A stretch of DNA of 64,000 nucleotides from an uncultured Bacteroides sp. (GTDB taxonomy: Bacteria; Bacteroidota; Bacteroidia; Bacteroidales; Bacteroidaceae): contig NZ_CAJTSC010000002.1 of assembly GCF_910578895.1 (NCBI RefSeq), positions 62,261-126,260 of the forward strand, given 5' to 3'. The translations under genes and the position numbers were made by a program. Of this stretch, positions 1 through 7,924 are shown in pieces. The stretch's first letter is position 1. Every line of letters begins with the position of its first letter. The notes beneath the pieces are model-generated. The model was not told where the DNA came from and made no database searches. It worked only from the letters and a program-made list of their open reading frames with translations.

Positions 1-1628
1 GTCATATAGAGGTAGTTTGTCAACTCCGGATGTTCGGAAGCAATGGTATTGATGCGTTTCACAGCCGGAAGAATGCCCAGTTCCTTACGGCGGGCACGCA
101 CCATAAGGTTCTCTTTCTCCATATTGCCTTCCGGAGTCAGCACGAAACGTGCAATTTGGAAGTCGGAGAAGCCGAGCACCTTTGCTTCGCGCAACACGTC
201 AGCCGGAATGTCTTCCACCTTATTATATTGTGAAAGTTTATTTTTATAATCCACAATGTTCTTCAGCTTGCCGAGGAACCAGGGATCGATTTTTGTCAAT
301 TCAAAGATACGATCAATAGTGTATCCCTGCTCCAAAGCCTGAGCAATAGCAAACACACGCAAATCTGTAGGATGCGACAGTTCATGGTCCAGATTATCAA
401 ATTCCACACCATCGTTACCCACAAAGCCGTGCATACCTTGCCCTATCATACGCAATCCTTTCTGAATAATCTCCTCGAAAGAACGACCGATAGACATGAT
501 TTCGCCCACCGACTTCATGCTCGAACCGATTTCGCGAGACACACCCGCAAACTTCGTCAAGTCCCAACGCGGGATTTTGCAGATAAGATAATCCAACTGC
601 GGAGCTTCGTAAGCGGAATTGGGAGTACCCATTTCGCCAATCTGATCAAGCGTATAACCCAGCGCAATCTTGGCCGCAACGAAAGCAAGCGGATAACCGG
701 TGGCCTTGGATGCCAACGCAGAAGAACGCGACAGACGGGCATTCACCTCGATAACGCGGTAGTCGTTGGTTTCGGCATTGAACGCATATTGGATGTTACA
801 TTCACCCACGATGCCGAGGTGGCGGATACATTTGGTAGAAAGCTCCTGCAACATCTTCACCTGTTCGTCGGTAAGCGAGCAGGTCGGTGCAACCACGATA
901 GATTCACCGGTATGGATGCCCAGCGGGTCGAAGTTCTCCATGCTTGCCACAGTGAAGCAGTGGTCGTTGGCATCGCGGATTACCTCGAATTCAATCTCCT
1001 TCCAGCCTTTCAGCGACTCCTCCACCAAAATTTGTTTGGAAAAAGCGAAAGAACTTTCGGCAAGCGTCAGGAATTCCTCTTCGTTGGTACAGATACCACT
1101 ACCCAATCCGCCCAGCGCATACGCCGAACGTACCATTACCGGATAACCAATCTTGCGGGCAGCAGCAAGGGCATCTTCCATGCTCTCCACAGCTTGACTG
1201 ACGGGAGTCTTCATCGCTATCTCGTCCAGCTTCTTCACAAAAAGATCGCGGTCTTCGGTGTACATGATAGCCTCTACCGAGGTACCCAGCACGCGTACGC
1301 CATACTTTTCCAGAATGCCGTTGGTATAGAGTTCCGCACCGCAGTTCAGTGCAGTCTGTCCGCCAAAAGCCAGCAAAATGCCGTCCGGTTGTTCTTTCTT
1401 GATAATCTCTTCCACAAAATAAGGAGTCACCGGCAAGAAATACACCTGATCGGCGATACCTTCCGATGTCTGGATTGTAGCAATGTTGGGGTTTACCAAT
1501 ACCGAACTTATTCCTTCTTCACGCAAAGCCTTCAACGCCTGCGAACCGGAATAATCAAACTCTCCGGCCTGACCGATCTTGAGCGCACCTGAGCCCAAAA
1601 CAAGCACTTTCTTCAAATTCTTTTCCAT
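1..1628 (-). CDS. carB: carbamoyl-phosphate synthase large subunit, N-terminal part (runs off the left edge)
   Basis: Makes carbamoyl phosphate from bicarbonate, ammonia (delivered by the small subunit) and two ATP, for pyrimidine and arginine synthesis in the cytoplasm. The reading frame is open from an ATG at 1628 to the left edge, giving about 542 residues of a protein normally near 1070. It begins with the typical KVLVLGSGALKIGQAGEFDY stretch and contains the first ATP-grasp domain (GYPVMVRSAYALGGLGSG; EVNARLSRSSALASKATGYP) and the start of the oligomerisation domain. carA is not directly upstream; instead there is a leader region with its own promoter and terminator-like hairpin, so carB appears to be the first gene of its transcript. 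The identification is secure; the C-terminal half is outside the window. Confidence 0.95.
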   Translation of the reverse strand, partial: MEKNLKKVLVLGSGALKIGQAGEFDYSGSQALKALREEGISSVLVNPNIATIQTSEGIADQVYFLPVTPYFVEEIIKKEQPDGILLAFGGQTALNCGAELYTNGILEKYGVRVLGTSVEAIMYTEDRDLFVKKLDEIAMKTPVSQAVESMEDALAAARKIGYPVMVRSAYALGGLGSGICTNEEEFLTLAESSFAFSKQILVEESLKGWKEIEFEVIRDANDHCFTVASMENFDPLGIHTGESIVVAPTCSLTDEQVKMLQELSTKCIRHLGIVGECNIQYAFNAETNDYRVIEVNARLSRSSALASKATGYPLAFVAAKIALGYTLDQIGEMGTPNSAYEAPQLDYLICKIPRWDLTKFAGVSREIGSSMKSVGEIMSIGRSFEEIIQKGLRMIGQGMHGFVGNDGVEFDNLDHELSHPTDLRVFAIAQALEQGYTIDRIFELTKIDPWFLGKLKNIVDYKNKLSQYNKVEDIPADVLREAKVLGFSDFQIARFVLTPEGNMEKENLMVRARRKELGILPAVKRINTIASEHPELTNYLYM

Positions 1629-1679
1629 ATTCTATTATAAGTTACGAATTACAAGTTACGAACCACTCAGCTCTTTCAC

Positions 1680-1717
1680 AAAAAAAATGCGTTACCCCGA
1701 TTAAGGATTAACGCATT
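1680..1717 (-). terminator. attenuator hairpin in the carB leader
   Basis: On the minus strand a perfect 9-bp stem (AATGCGTTA at 1717-1709 with TAACGCATT at 1694-1686) closes a 14-base loop and is followed by a run of T down to 1680. This is the form of an intrinsic terminator, but it lies between a promoter and carB, so it should act as an attenuator. The stop codon of the short leader reading frame (1708-1710) falls at the foot of the 5' arm, so a ribosome finishing the leader would mask that arm. Confidence 0.7.
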
Positions 1718-1821
1718 AACAAAGAACTAAAAATATCGTTTTCGGAAAAAAAGAAACCGACTACCAGCGAATGAAATTCATTCGAACGTAGGTTGTATGT
1801 ACTTCTTTCCTGCGATTGCAT
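1708..1821 (-). CDS. possible carB leader peptide (37 residues)
   Basis: A short frame begins with ATG at 1821, 13 bases after the predicted transcription start, and reads MQSQERSTYNLRSNEFHSLV followed by VGFFFSENDIFSSLLMR and TAA. Codons 23-26 (TTC TTT TTT TCC) form a U-rich tract about 55 bases before the terminator stem. There is no strong Shine-Dalgarno sequence, which is usual in Bacteroides. The arrangement resembles the E. coli pyrBI leader, in which RNA polymerase pausing in a U-rich tract at low UTP lets the ribosome catch up and block the terminator. It could be a chance frame; comparison across species would decide. A 7-bp palindrome (1768-1784) lies within it. Confidence 0.45.
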   Translation of the reverse strand: MQSQERSTYNLRSNEFHSLVVGFFFSENDIFSSLLMR

Positions 1822-1841
1822 AGTTATCTCTAAAATTTGTG

Positions 1842-1873
1842 CAAAGTAACGACTTATTTACGATTTGAGCAAA
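1842..1873 (-). promoter_or_regulatory. promoter of the carB leader
   Basis: On the minus strand TTTG (1873-1870) is followed after 20 bases by TTACTTTG (1849-1842), one mismatch from the Bacteroides -7 consensus TAnnTTTG. Transcription would start near 1834. Confidence 0.6.
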
Positions 1874-1913
1874 TTAATCAAAGAAATAAATTTCTTATTC
1901 GAAAAGAGAGGGT

Positions 1914-2306
1914 CATTCATTTACAGGAGCCAAAGGAGTTGTCGCCCTTCTTCCTCTGACTCCTGATAAATCCCGTAAATAAAAGCCCCGTAGCTGACAG
2001 TTTCTTTTTCTCCCGGTGTTCCCACTTAATTGGGAACGTGTTCCCTGCATGGTGGGAACATATTCCCAATGAGGTGGGAACACATTCCCGGCAAGCTGGG
2101 AATAAAGTTCCACCCCGCAGGAAATGGCTGGCACTCGTATATCACTGACAATAAAACCCTTGCGGGGACATTTCGCCGACTCGTTCTTATCCGTTTGTTC
2201 TTCACCGGTCCGTTTCCGTTTCTCCGCTTCCGCCTGTCTGTTTGCGCTTGTCTGTTTGCGCGGTCTCCCCGGTCGTGATCCCCGGTATAGCTGCCGGCTT
2301 ATAACT
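1914..2306. repeat. repeat element copy A with four 22-bp palindromic units
   Basis: About 390 bases, roughly 80% identical by eye over their length to the reverse complement of 28010-28434. It starts with CATTCATTTACAGGA and contains four tandem 22-base units of the form TTCCC-N8-GGGAAC-N3 (2028-2118). It ends at the stop codon of the epimerase gene, lacking about 70 bases of the inner end seen in copy B. Reading frames of 70-100 codons exist on both strands and match those in copy B, but this is expected of a repeat with few indels; I see no start signal supporting translation. Confidence 0.8.
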
Positions 2307-3522
2307 TTGAACGCCCTATATCAAAGGTGAAGCGTTCTATCATCTCCATACACATGCGTCCGTTATGATAGGGGCATTTCCAAAATCCGGCTTTGTCATC
2401 GATGGTATTTATCGTTCCGTCGGAACGAACGCTCCAATACCACTCTCCGTTTTCATAATCTATCAAGTGTTTCTTGATATACTCCCAACAACAGAAAGCT
2501 TTCCGCAAAGCTACCTCATCACCAAAATACTGATAGAGATTGATGTGTCCCACCACGTTTTCGGCCTGTACCCACCAATGGCAATCTCTGTCCGTCATGC
2601 CTTTGTCAGAAAAAGTCTCGTAAACCATGCTGCCTTCGGCTGTCGCCCCTTCATCTGCCGCAGCTGCGATATACTCAACCCAAGGCTCCACTTTTTCCAA
2701 CAGCGCTTTGTCTCCCAAAACCAAAGCCGCCTCATGAAGCAACCAAGAAGTCTCAATATCATGTCCGTAAGATATGGTACGGCATTTACTCACCCAGTCG
2801 TCATCAAAAAAGAGTTCCAAATGCCCGGTGCGATGATTCAGTATTCTATCCATGAAAAGTTCAATCAAGTTACGTAGTTGCCCCTCAAGGCAAGCATCTT
2901 TCCATACCCGATAAAGATTTGTGTAAGATTCCAGAATATGCAAATGGGTATTCATGGTCTTGCGTTCATTCTCATCCTTGTCGCTAAGACGCATATCGGA
3001 GATTTCATCCCAATCGCGGGTGAAGGCTTCGCGATAGCCGTTCTTTACGGAATCGAAGCTATATTGTTCAATGCTTTTGAAGAGACGGATAGCATAATTC
3101 AACGCTTCCTCATTTCCGGTAGCACGGTAATACTCACTCAGACCGTAAATGGCAAAACCTAAAGCATAAATTTGCTTTTTGGTATCCAAGGGACGACCTG
3201 TATAATCAAGTGACCAATATATCCCATCCTGTTCTTTATCGTAAAACCGGTCTATAATGAAACGTTTGGCACGGGTAGCCATTTCCAAGTATTCGGGTTT
3301 CTTCAACAGACGGTAAGCCGACGAGAAAGTCCACAATATGCGGGCATTGAGTACGCCCCCTTTCACAGCCTGCGGCTCCAGTTTATCTGTTCCGGTGATA
3401 CGGCCATAAAAACCTCCATATACTGAATCTGGCATCTTATTCGCCCAAAACGGAAGGATATTATCTTCCAGCACAGTACGCATTTCCTGCTGCATTCTGT
3501 TTAGTATATTCATACACATCAT
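2299..3522 (-). CDS. cellobiose 2-epimerase (AGE family)
   Basis: Epimerises the reducing-end sugar of beta-1,4-disaccharides at C2; in this pathway it converts mannobiose to mannosylglucose in the cytoplasm. At 407 residues it has the (alpha/alpha)6-barrel signature of the N-acylglucosamine 2-epimerase superfamily: R61 in the NARILW motif, NTHLHILE near 191-198, SYGHDIETSWLL near 253, WWVQAENVVG near 315 and CPYHNGRMCMEM near 388, giving the three histidines used for catalysis in this family. It is the last gene of the four-gene operon with GH26, GH130 and symporter, four bases after the symporter stop. An ATG three codons in is an alternative start. Its stop codon abuts repeat element A. 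The gene order matches the published B. fragilis mannan operon. Confidence 0.92.
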   Translation of the reverse strand: MMCMNILNRMQQEMRTVLEDNILPFWANKMPDSVYGGFYGRITGTDKLEPQAVKGGVLNARILWTFSSAYRLLKKPEYLEMATRAKRFIIDRFYDKEQDGIYWSLDYTGRPLDTKKQIYALGFAIYGLSEYYRATGNEEALNYAIRLFKSIEQYSFDSVKNGYREAFTRDWDEISDMRLSDKDENERKTMNTHLHILESYTNLYRVWKDACLEGQLRNLIELFMDRILNHRTGHLELFFDDDWVSKCRTISYGHDIETSWLLHEAALVLGDKALLEKVEPWVEYIAAAADEGATAEGSMVYETFSDKGMTDRDCHWWVQAENVVGHINLYQYFGDEVALRKAFCCWEYIKKHLIDYENGEWYWSVRSDGTINTIDDKAGFWKCPYHNGRMCMEMIERFTFDIGRSKL

Positions 3523-3526
3523 TGCC

Positions 3527-4909
3527 TTATAATTGTCTTTTACGTTCCAGCTCTGCTATTATATCTTTCATCTTCTTCTCGGTAAGCGGATACATACTAA
3601 CGAAGATCACACTCAGTATTGTACCTATGGCCGGCAGGAAACTCAAAAACATCTTGATACCGCTAATCGCTTCTTCGCTTTGCACAGCATTTGCCTGGAA
3701 ACCAAAGAACCCGAGCAACCAGCCGGTTACCGCCGTACCGATAGCCCAACCGAATTTCTGACTCATGGAAGAAGAGGAGAATATCAACCCTGTGGCTCGA
3801 TTGCCGGTTTTCAGTTCCGAATAGTCGGCACAATCGGCATACATTGACCAAAGCAATGGAAAGATACTACCTGCACAGATACTGATTAATGCTTGAAACA
3901 CAAATATCCATATCAAGTCTTCCTTGTCAAACCAATAGAAGATAACGCTAAGCACTGTAGCGATAACCATTGCCCACATATAAGTATTGCGTTTGCCGAT
4001 GCGGTTACTGACGGGAGCGGCAGCTATCACGCCTATAATATTCGCAGCCTGCCCCAAAGCAAGGTATAGTCCGCTCAACACGAATGACATCCCGAAGAAA
4101 GAGACAGTTGCATAATCTTCCTCTACGACAAAATACTTAAAGTAATAGACAGTAGCACCATCACGAATAGAATTGAATACCAAAGCAGCCACACCCGCAC
4201 CTAATAAAATCCACCAGGGCTTGTTTTTTAACAAATCTTCCAGGTCTTCTTTCAACGGATTTTGCACTTTTTTGATTGGCTTTACCCATTCTTTAGTCCA
4301 AGCAAAACAACCGAGGAATAGAACGACACATACTATGGCTATAACAACGACCGCCATGGTCCAACCGGTTTGTTGGTCGCCCAACTCTTTACTGTTACCA
4401 CTAAAAAAGTTCACTAACGGCATAAACAGCAGCAAGGCTATGAAACTGCCAATGTAAGCAAAAACCATCCTATAGGCAGAAAGCGTATTGCGTTCTTTGG
4501 GGTTAGGGCTCATTACACCCAATAGGGAGGCGTAAGGCACGTTAATGGCAGAATATACCATCATCATCAAGGAGTAAGTGACGTAAGCATAGACCAGTTT
4601 ACCCACCGGGTTCCAGTCCGGAGTGATAAAAGTCAGAATGCCGATAATGCCGAACGGAACAGCCAGCCATAGGAGATAAGGTCGGAACTTTCCCCAACGG
4701 GAACGGGTGCGGTCGGCTATTACTCCGACTATAGGGTCAAAAGCCGAATCCCAGATTCTTGTTATCAGGAACATGGTTCCCACCGCCGCTGCCGACAAGC
4801 CGAAGACGTCCGTGTAGAATATCATCAGATAGGTCCCAAACAGTTTCCAAAACATGGATGATGCCATATCTCCCAACCCGTAGCCTATTTTCTCCGTAAG
4901 TTTTGCCAT
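3527..4909 (-). CDS. GPH-family sugar:cation symporter (probable mannobiose importer)
   Basis: Inner-membrane transporter of 460 residues with about 12 hydrophobic segments, of the glycoside-pentoside-hexuronide (MelB-like) family within the major facilitator superfamily. It starts MAKLTEKIGYGLGDMASSMF, the usual family N-terminus, and carries the conserved WDSAFDPIVGVIADRTRSRW region after the second membrane segment. It sits between the GH130 phosphorylase (7-base gap) and the epimerase (4-base gap), which fits import of mannobiose for intracellular epimerisation and phosphorolysis. The substrate is inferred from context and from the equivalent B. fragilis operon, not from the sequence itself. 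Confidence 0.9.
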   Translation of the reverse strand: MAKLTEKIGYGLGDMASSMFWKLFGTYLMIFYTDVFGLSAAAVGTMFLITRIWDSAFDPIVGVIADRTRSRWGKFRPYLLWLAVPFGIIGILTFITPDWNPVGKLVYAYVTYSLMMMVYSAINVPYASLLGVMSPNPKERNTLSAYRMVFAYIGSFIALLLFMPLVNFFSGNSKELGDQQTGWTMAVVVIAIVCVVLFLGCFAWTKEWVKPIKKVQNPLKEDLEDLLKNKPWWILLGAGVAALVFNSIRDGATVYYFKYFVVEEDYATVSFFGMSFVLSGLYLALGQAANIIGVIAAAPVSNRIGKRNTYMWAMVIATVLSVIFYWFDKEDLIWIFVFQALISICAGSIFPLLWSMYADCADYSELKTGNRATGLIFSSSSMSQKFGWAIGTAVTGWLLGFFGFQANAVQSEEAISGIKMFLSFLPAIGTILSVIFVSMYPLTEKKMKDIIAELERKRQL

Positions 4910-4916
4910 ACTATGT

Positions 4917-6107
4917 TTATTTAGAAACAGATTGTTGTTTCAATAGTTTTAGATTTCTGTCTATCAATCTCCTTAAAACACCTGCCGAAGCGGAAGAACT
5001 CAAGCCGTCGGCAGGAGTATTTATGCAGTAATCCACCAACTTATCGATGGTAGATGTTGCCACATGCATCCGTGTATCGGAAGAAGCATAATAGATAAAT
5101 ACCGTCCCGTCATCATCGACAATCCAACCGTTGGAGAAAAGTACATTGCTTACATCGCCTATGCGCTCCTCGCCTTCGGGTGCCATGAAGTAACCACCGG
5201 GAGCAGCTATCACCTTCGTGGGGTCTTCCAGTGCTGTCATATACATATAAAGCACATAACGCAATCCGGCGGCACAAGCCCGTACACCGTGTGCCAGGTG
5301 CAACCAACCTTTGGCGGTTTTGACAGGATGCGGTCCTTCGCCGTTCTTCACTTCCTTGATAGTATGATAATAGCGCCGGTCGATAATCTTTTCTTCTTTT
5401 ATTTCTGCATGTGTCATATCATCTACCAATGCCCAGCCGATACCACCACCGCTTCCAGTATCAATAAAACCGTCTTGCGGACGGGTGTAAAGGGCGTATT
5501 TGCCATCAACAAATTCCGGATGAAGCACCACATTGCGTTGTTGGCTTCCGGTTTTCAAATCCGGCAAGCGCTCCCAACTTTTTAAATCTTTGGTACGGGC
5601 AATCGCTGCCGTAGCCGTAGCAGCGGACAAATCCCCCTCGGGAGCCGTATTATCATGGCGTTCGGCGCAGAAAATGCCGTATATCCATCCGTCCTCATGG
5701 GCAGTGACACGCATGTCGTAAATATTGGTTGCTGGAATAATGTCTTCGGGCATCGTTACCGGATAATCCCAAAAACGGAAATTATCAATACCGTTCGGAC
5801 TCTCGGCTATGGCAAAGAATGATTTACGGTCAGCTCCCTCCACCCGGACCACTAATAAGTATTTATCGTTCCATTTTATGGCACCGGAATTCATTGTGGC
5901 GTTAATCCCGATACGTTCCATCAGATAGAGATTGCTTTTTTCATCCAAATCGTACCGCCAGAAAACAGGTGTATGTGCGGCTGTGAGCACAGGATGCTTA
6001 TAGCGGGTGAAGATGCCGTTACCGTTCTCTACCGGCTCATTCTTTCTTGTAATCAGCTCTTCGTGTTCCTGAAAGAGTCTCTTTACCTTATCACTAAAAG
6101 TTTCCAT
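4917..6107 (-). CDS. 4-O-beta-D-mannosyl-D-glucose phosphorylase (GH130)
   Basis: Cytoplasmic enzyme that splits beta-1,4-mannosylglucose with phosphate into mannose 1-phosphate and glucose. The 396-residue protein has no signal peptide and shows the five-bladed propeller features of GH130: NSGAIKW near 73-79, VVRVEGADRKSFFAIAESP near 86-104 and NIYDMRVT with D131. D131 is at the same position as the general acid I recall for the characterised B. fragilis enzyme. Length and neighbours (epimerase, symporter, GH26) all support the mannosylglucose specificity (subfamily 1) rather than the mannosyl-GlcNAc type. Confidence 0.93.
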   Translation of the reverse strand: METFSDKVKRLFQEHEELITRKNEPVENGNGIFTRYKHPVLTAAHTPVFWRYDLDEKSNLYLMERIGINATMNSGAIKWNDKYLLVVRVEGADRKSFFAIAESPNGIDNFRFWDYPVTMPEDIIPATNIYDMRVTAHEDGWIYGIFCAERHDNTAPEGDLSAATATAAIARTKDLKSWERLPDLKTGSQQRNVVLHPEFVDGKYALYTRPQDGFIDTGSGGGIGWALVDDMTHAEIKEEKIIDRRYYHTIKEVKNGEGPHPVKTAKGWLHLAHGVRACAAGLRYVLYMYMTALEDPTKVIAAPGGYFMAPEGEERIGDVSNVLFSNGWIVDDDGTVFIYYASSDTRMHVATSTIDKLVDYCINTPADGLSSSASAGVLRRLIDRNLKLLKQQSVSK

Positions 6108-6121
6108 ATTGATAGTTTTTC

Positions 6122-7234
6122 TTATTTATATAAAGAGTTTACATCTGCCGCAAACAAGGTTTTAGGATGCTTATAGAATTCTACAAAATCATCAGCAGAA
6201 ATCTGTCCCGGATAAGGGGCATAGAAATGAGTAACACGCTCACGGGCATTGCGCCATACCAATACATAAGCTATCGGATATTTCTCAATGGCAGGCAGCA
6301 AAGTTCCGGTCCACCATTTCGAATCGGAAATACCCTCATATCCGGTTTCAGTGATAGCAATTACTTTATTGTGTGCTTTACCGATACTATCTATAATGGC
6401 AAGCGATTTTTCAAGATTAGCAATATAACTATCACGATCGAATTGATAAGTATCGAAGCCGATTACATCAACCAGGTCATCTCCCGGATAACGATTCAGG
6501 TATTGTACAGTATCTTGTGGCTCGGAACCGGGGGAGTAAGCATAAAGAGCATTATTCACACCATCTTCACGAAGAATATCCACCGTCATTTGCCAAAGTG
6601 CTTTATATTCTTCGGGAGTACAAAGCTTCTCACCCCACCAGAACCAGCTACCTGTATGCTCGTGCCACGGTCGGAAAAGTACGGGGACTTTTACTCCATC
6701 CTCTGTCTGCAGAGAATTAATAAAGGCAGATACTTTACTTACCCAGCCGGTGAATTTCTCATGATTGCTTCCTCCAGGAAGAACAGACTTCACCACTGTT
6801 GTATCTGATACATCCCATGAATCCCCACCTGTCAGAGGATTACGCAAGTGCCAGCTCAAAGAAGACATTCCTCCTCTTTTATATTGGTTCAGTATTTCTT
6901 GACGAATCTTACTGAACGGAACATTATCCAGACTCACTGTATCACCCAGTTCTATATGTCCCAGATCGAAACTGATAACAGCGGGATAATCTCCGCACAC
7001 GCTTTTTACGTCGGAGCGTCCCTCTTCGCCATCCCAACCTATACCATAGTTAGTATCATCATGATGTCCGAACATAATCCCTTTAGATGATACTTTTTTA
7101 AGGTTAGCAAGTAAATTCTCCGTTTCTGTTGTACGCATAGAAGACGAACTAAAATTTGACTGTTTCTGACCCGGTCCACATGCTACAAGAGCAGTAGTGA
7201 CCAATGTTAACGCAATCCCTTTAAGTTTATTCAT
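6122..7234 (-). CDS. GH26 beta-mannanase lipoprotein
   Basis: Secreted endo- or mannobiose-producing beta-1,4-mannanase, 370 residues. The N-terminus MNKLKGIALTLVTTALVACG is a lipoprotein signal with the modified cysteine at 19. The (beta/alpha)8 barrel contains FRPWHEHTGSWFWWG with acid/base E192 and AITETGYEG with nucleophile E296, both diagnostic of GH26. First gene of the mannobiose-processing operon (GH26, GH130, symporter, epimerase), 14 bases before the GH130 gene; likely the counterpart of B. fragilis ManA. A -7 box lies 36 bases upstream. Whether it faces the surface or the periplasm cannot be told from the sequence. Confidence 0.93.
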   Translation of the reverse strand: MNKLKGIALTLVTTALVACGPGQKQSNFSSSSMRTTETENLLANLKKVSSKGIMFGHHDDTNYGIGWDGEEGRSDVKSVCGDYPAVISFDLGHIELGDTVSLDNVPFSKIRQEILNQYKRGGMSSLSWHLRNPLTGGDSWDVSDTTVVKSVLPGGSNHEKFTGWVSKVSAFINSLQTEDGVKVPVLFRPWHEHTGSWFWWGEKLCTPEEYKALWQMTVDILREDGVNNALYAYSPGSEPQDTVQYLNRYPGDDLVDVIGFDTYQFDRDSYIANLEKSLAIIDSIGKAHNKVIAITETGYEGISDSKWWTGTLLPAIEKYPIAYVLVWRNARERVTHFYAPYPGQISADDFVEFYKHPKTLFAADVNSLYK

Positions 7235-7269
7235 TTTTATACTATTTAGGTTCCCATTATTTTACACGA

Positions 7270-7277
7270 CAAAGATA
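7270..7277 (-). promoter_or_regulatory. -7 box of the GH26-GH130-symporter-epimerase operon
   Basis: TATCTTTG on the minus strand matches TAnnTTTG exactly and lies 36 bases before the GH26 start codon. I do not find a TTG at the usual distance, so use of this promoter may need an activator. Confidence 0.4.
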
Positions 7278-7325
7278 GCTGACCGTAAACGGATAAACTG
7301 ATACAATTTTATCTCTTTTTTGTCT

Positions 7326-7919
7326 TTATCTGCCACACTCATTATTATATCTCTCCACTGCCTGATAAAAAGCTTCAATATTGGCAAATGGAACTTCCGG
7401 AGGGGTATCACAACCACTTGAAATTACAAAATTCGGATATGAAGATGTGCGATTCAGAAGTTCCTCTGTCTGACGGGTAACTACTCCCTGCGAGGCCATC
7501 TTGAAAATACCAACCGGATCCAGATTACCCATAACCAGTACATCTGCTGGACAAACTTTCAGCGCTTCTACCATATCAGCCTTATTTCCAAAATGATATC
7601 CTTTAGCAGCGGTTTTCAACATGGCAGGAGTACAATGTCCTGTATTACCACAGTTATGAAGAATCACTGCAAACGAATCATCTTGTACCTCTTCAAATGA
7701 GATCAACAAACGGCCTGTAACCGTAGGAACCTCATGTTCACTCATACAGAGTTAGCTCCCGAAAACTTCAGCTTCTACAGTCAGGTCCATAATGGCAGTA
7801 CATGCCATAGCCTGGGGAAAGCGCTCATTCAAAGCATGAATAGCTTGGAAATAAACTTCACCATCGGTCACTGCATCCAGTACTTTCTTACCTAATAATT
7901 CAATACCCGGATGGATCAT
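7326..7919 (-). pseudogene. broken uroporphyrinogen-decarboxylase-like (methyltransferase MtaA/UroD superfamily) gene
   Basis: Reading from ATG 7919, the frame gives MIHPGIELLGKKVLDAV and continues to EAEVFGS, meets TAA at codon 56, and continues in the same frame with LCMSEHEVPTVTGRL and then EEVQDDSFAVILHNCGNTGH to a normal C-terminus ending GR. Intact family members are about 330-350 residues; here only about 197 codons remain, because roughly 130-140 codons between the N-terminal GRL motif and the C-terminal HNCGNTGH zinc/active-site region are missing. So there are two lesions: an in-frame deletion and a single-base nonsense change (TAA where GAA would be expected). It follows the GH3 gene by five bases. 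A 139-residue C-terminal remnant could be translated from 7745 but lacks most of the barrel. Confidence 0.8.
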
Positions 7920-7924
7920 GATAT

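Noticed and set aside
372..1592. A 406-codon plus-strand frame opposite carB
   Set aside because: It is the antisense of a strongly conserved carB sequence and has no recognisable protein features.
1913..2278. Reading frames of 70-100 codons on both strands of repeat copies A and B that match each other at protein level
   Set aside because: They match because the DNA is a repeat with few indels and a 22-base palindromic core; both strands and several frames are equally conserved and there are no start signals, so I treat the region as non-coding.
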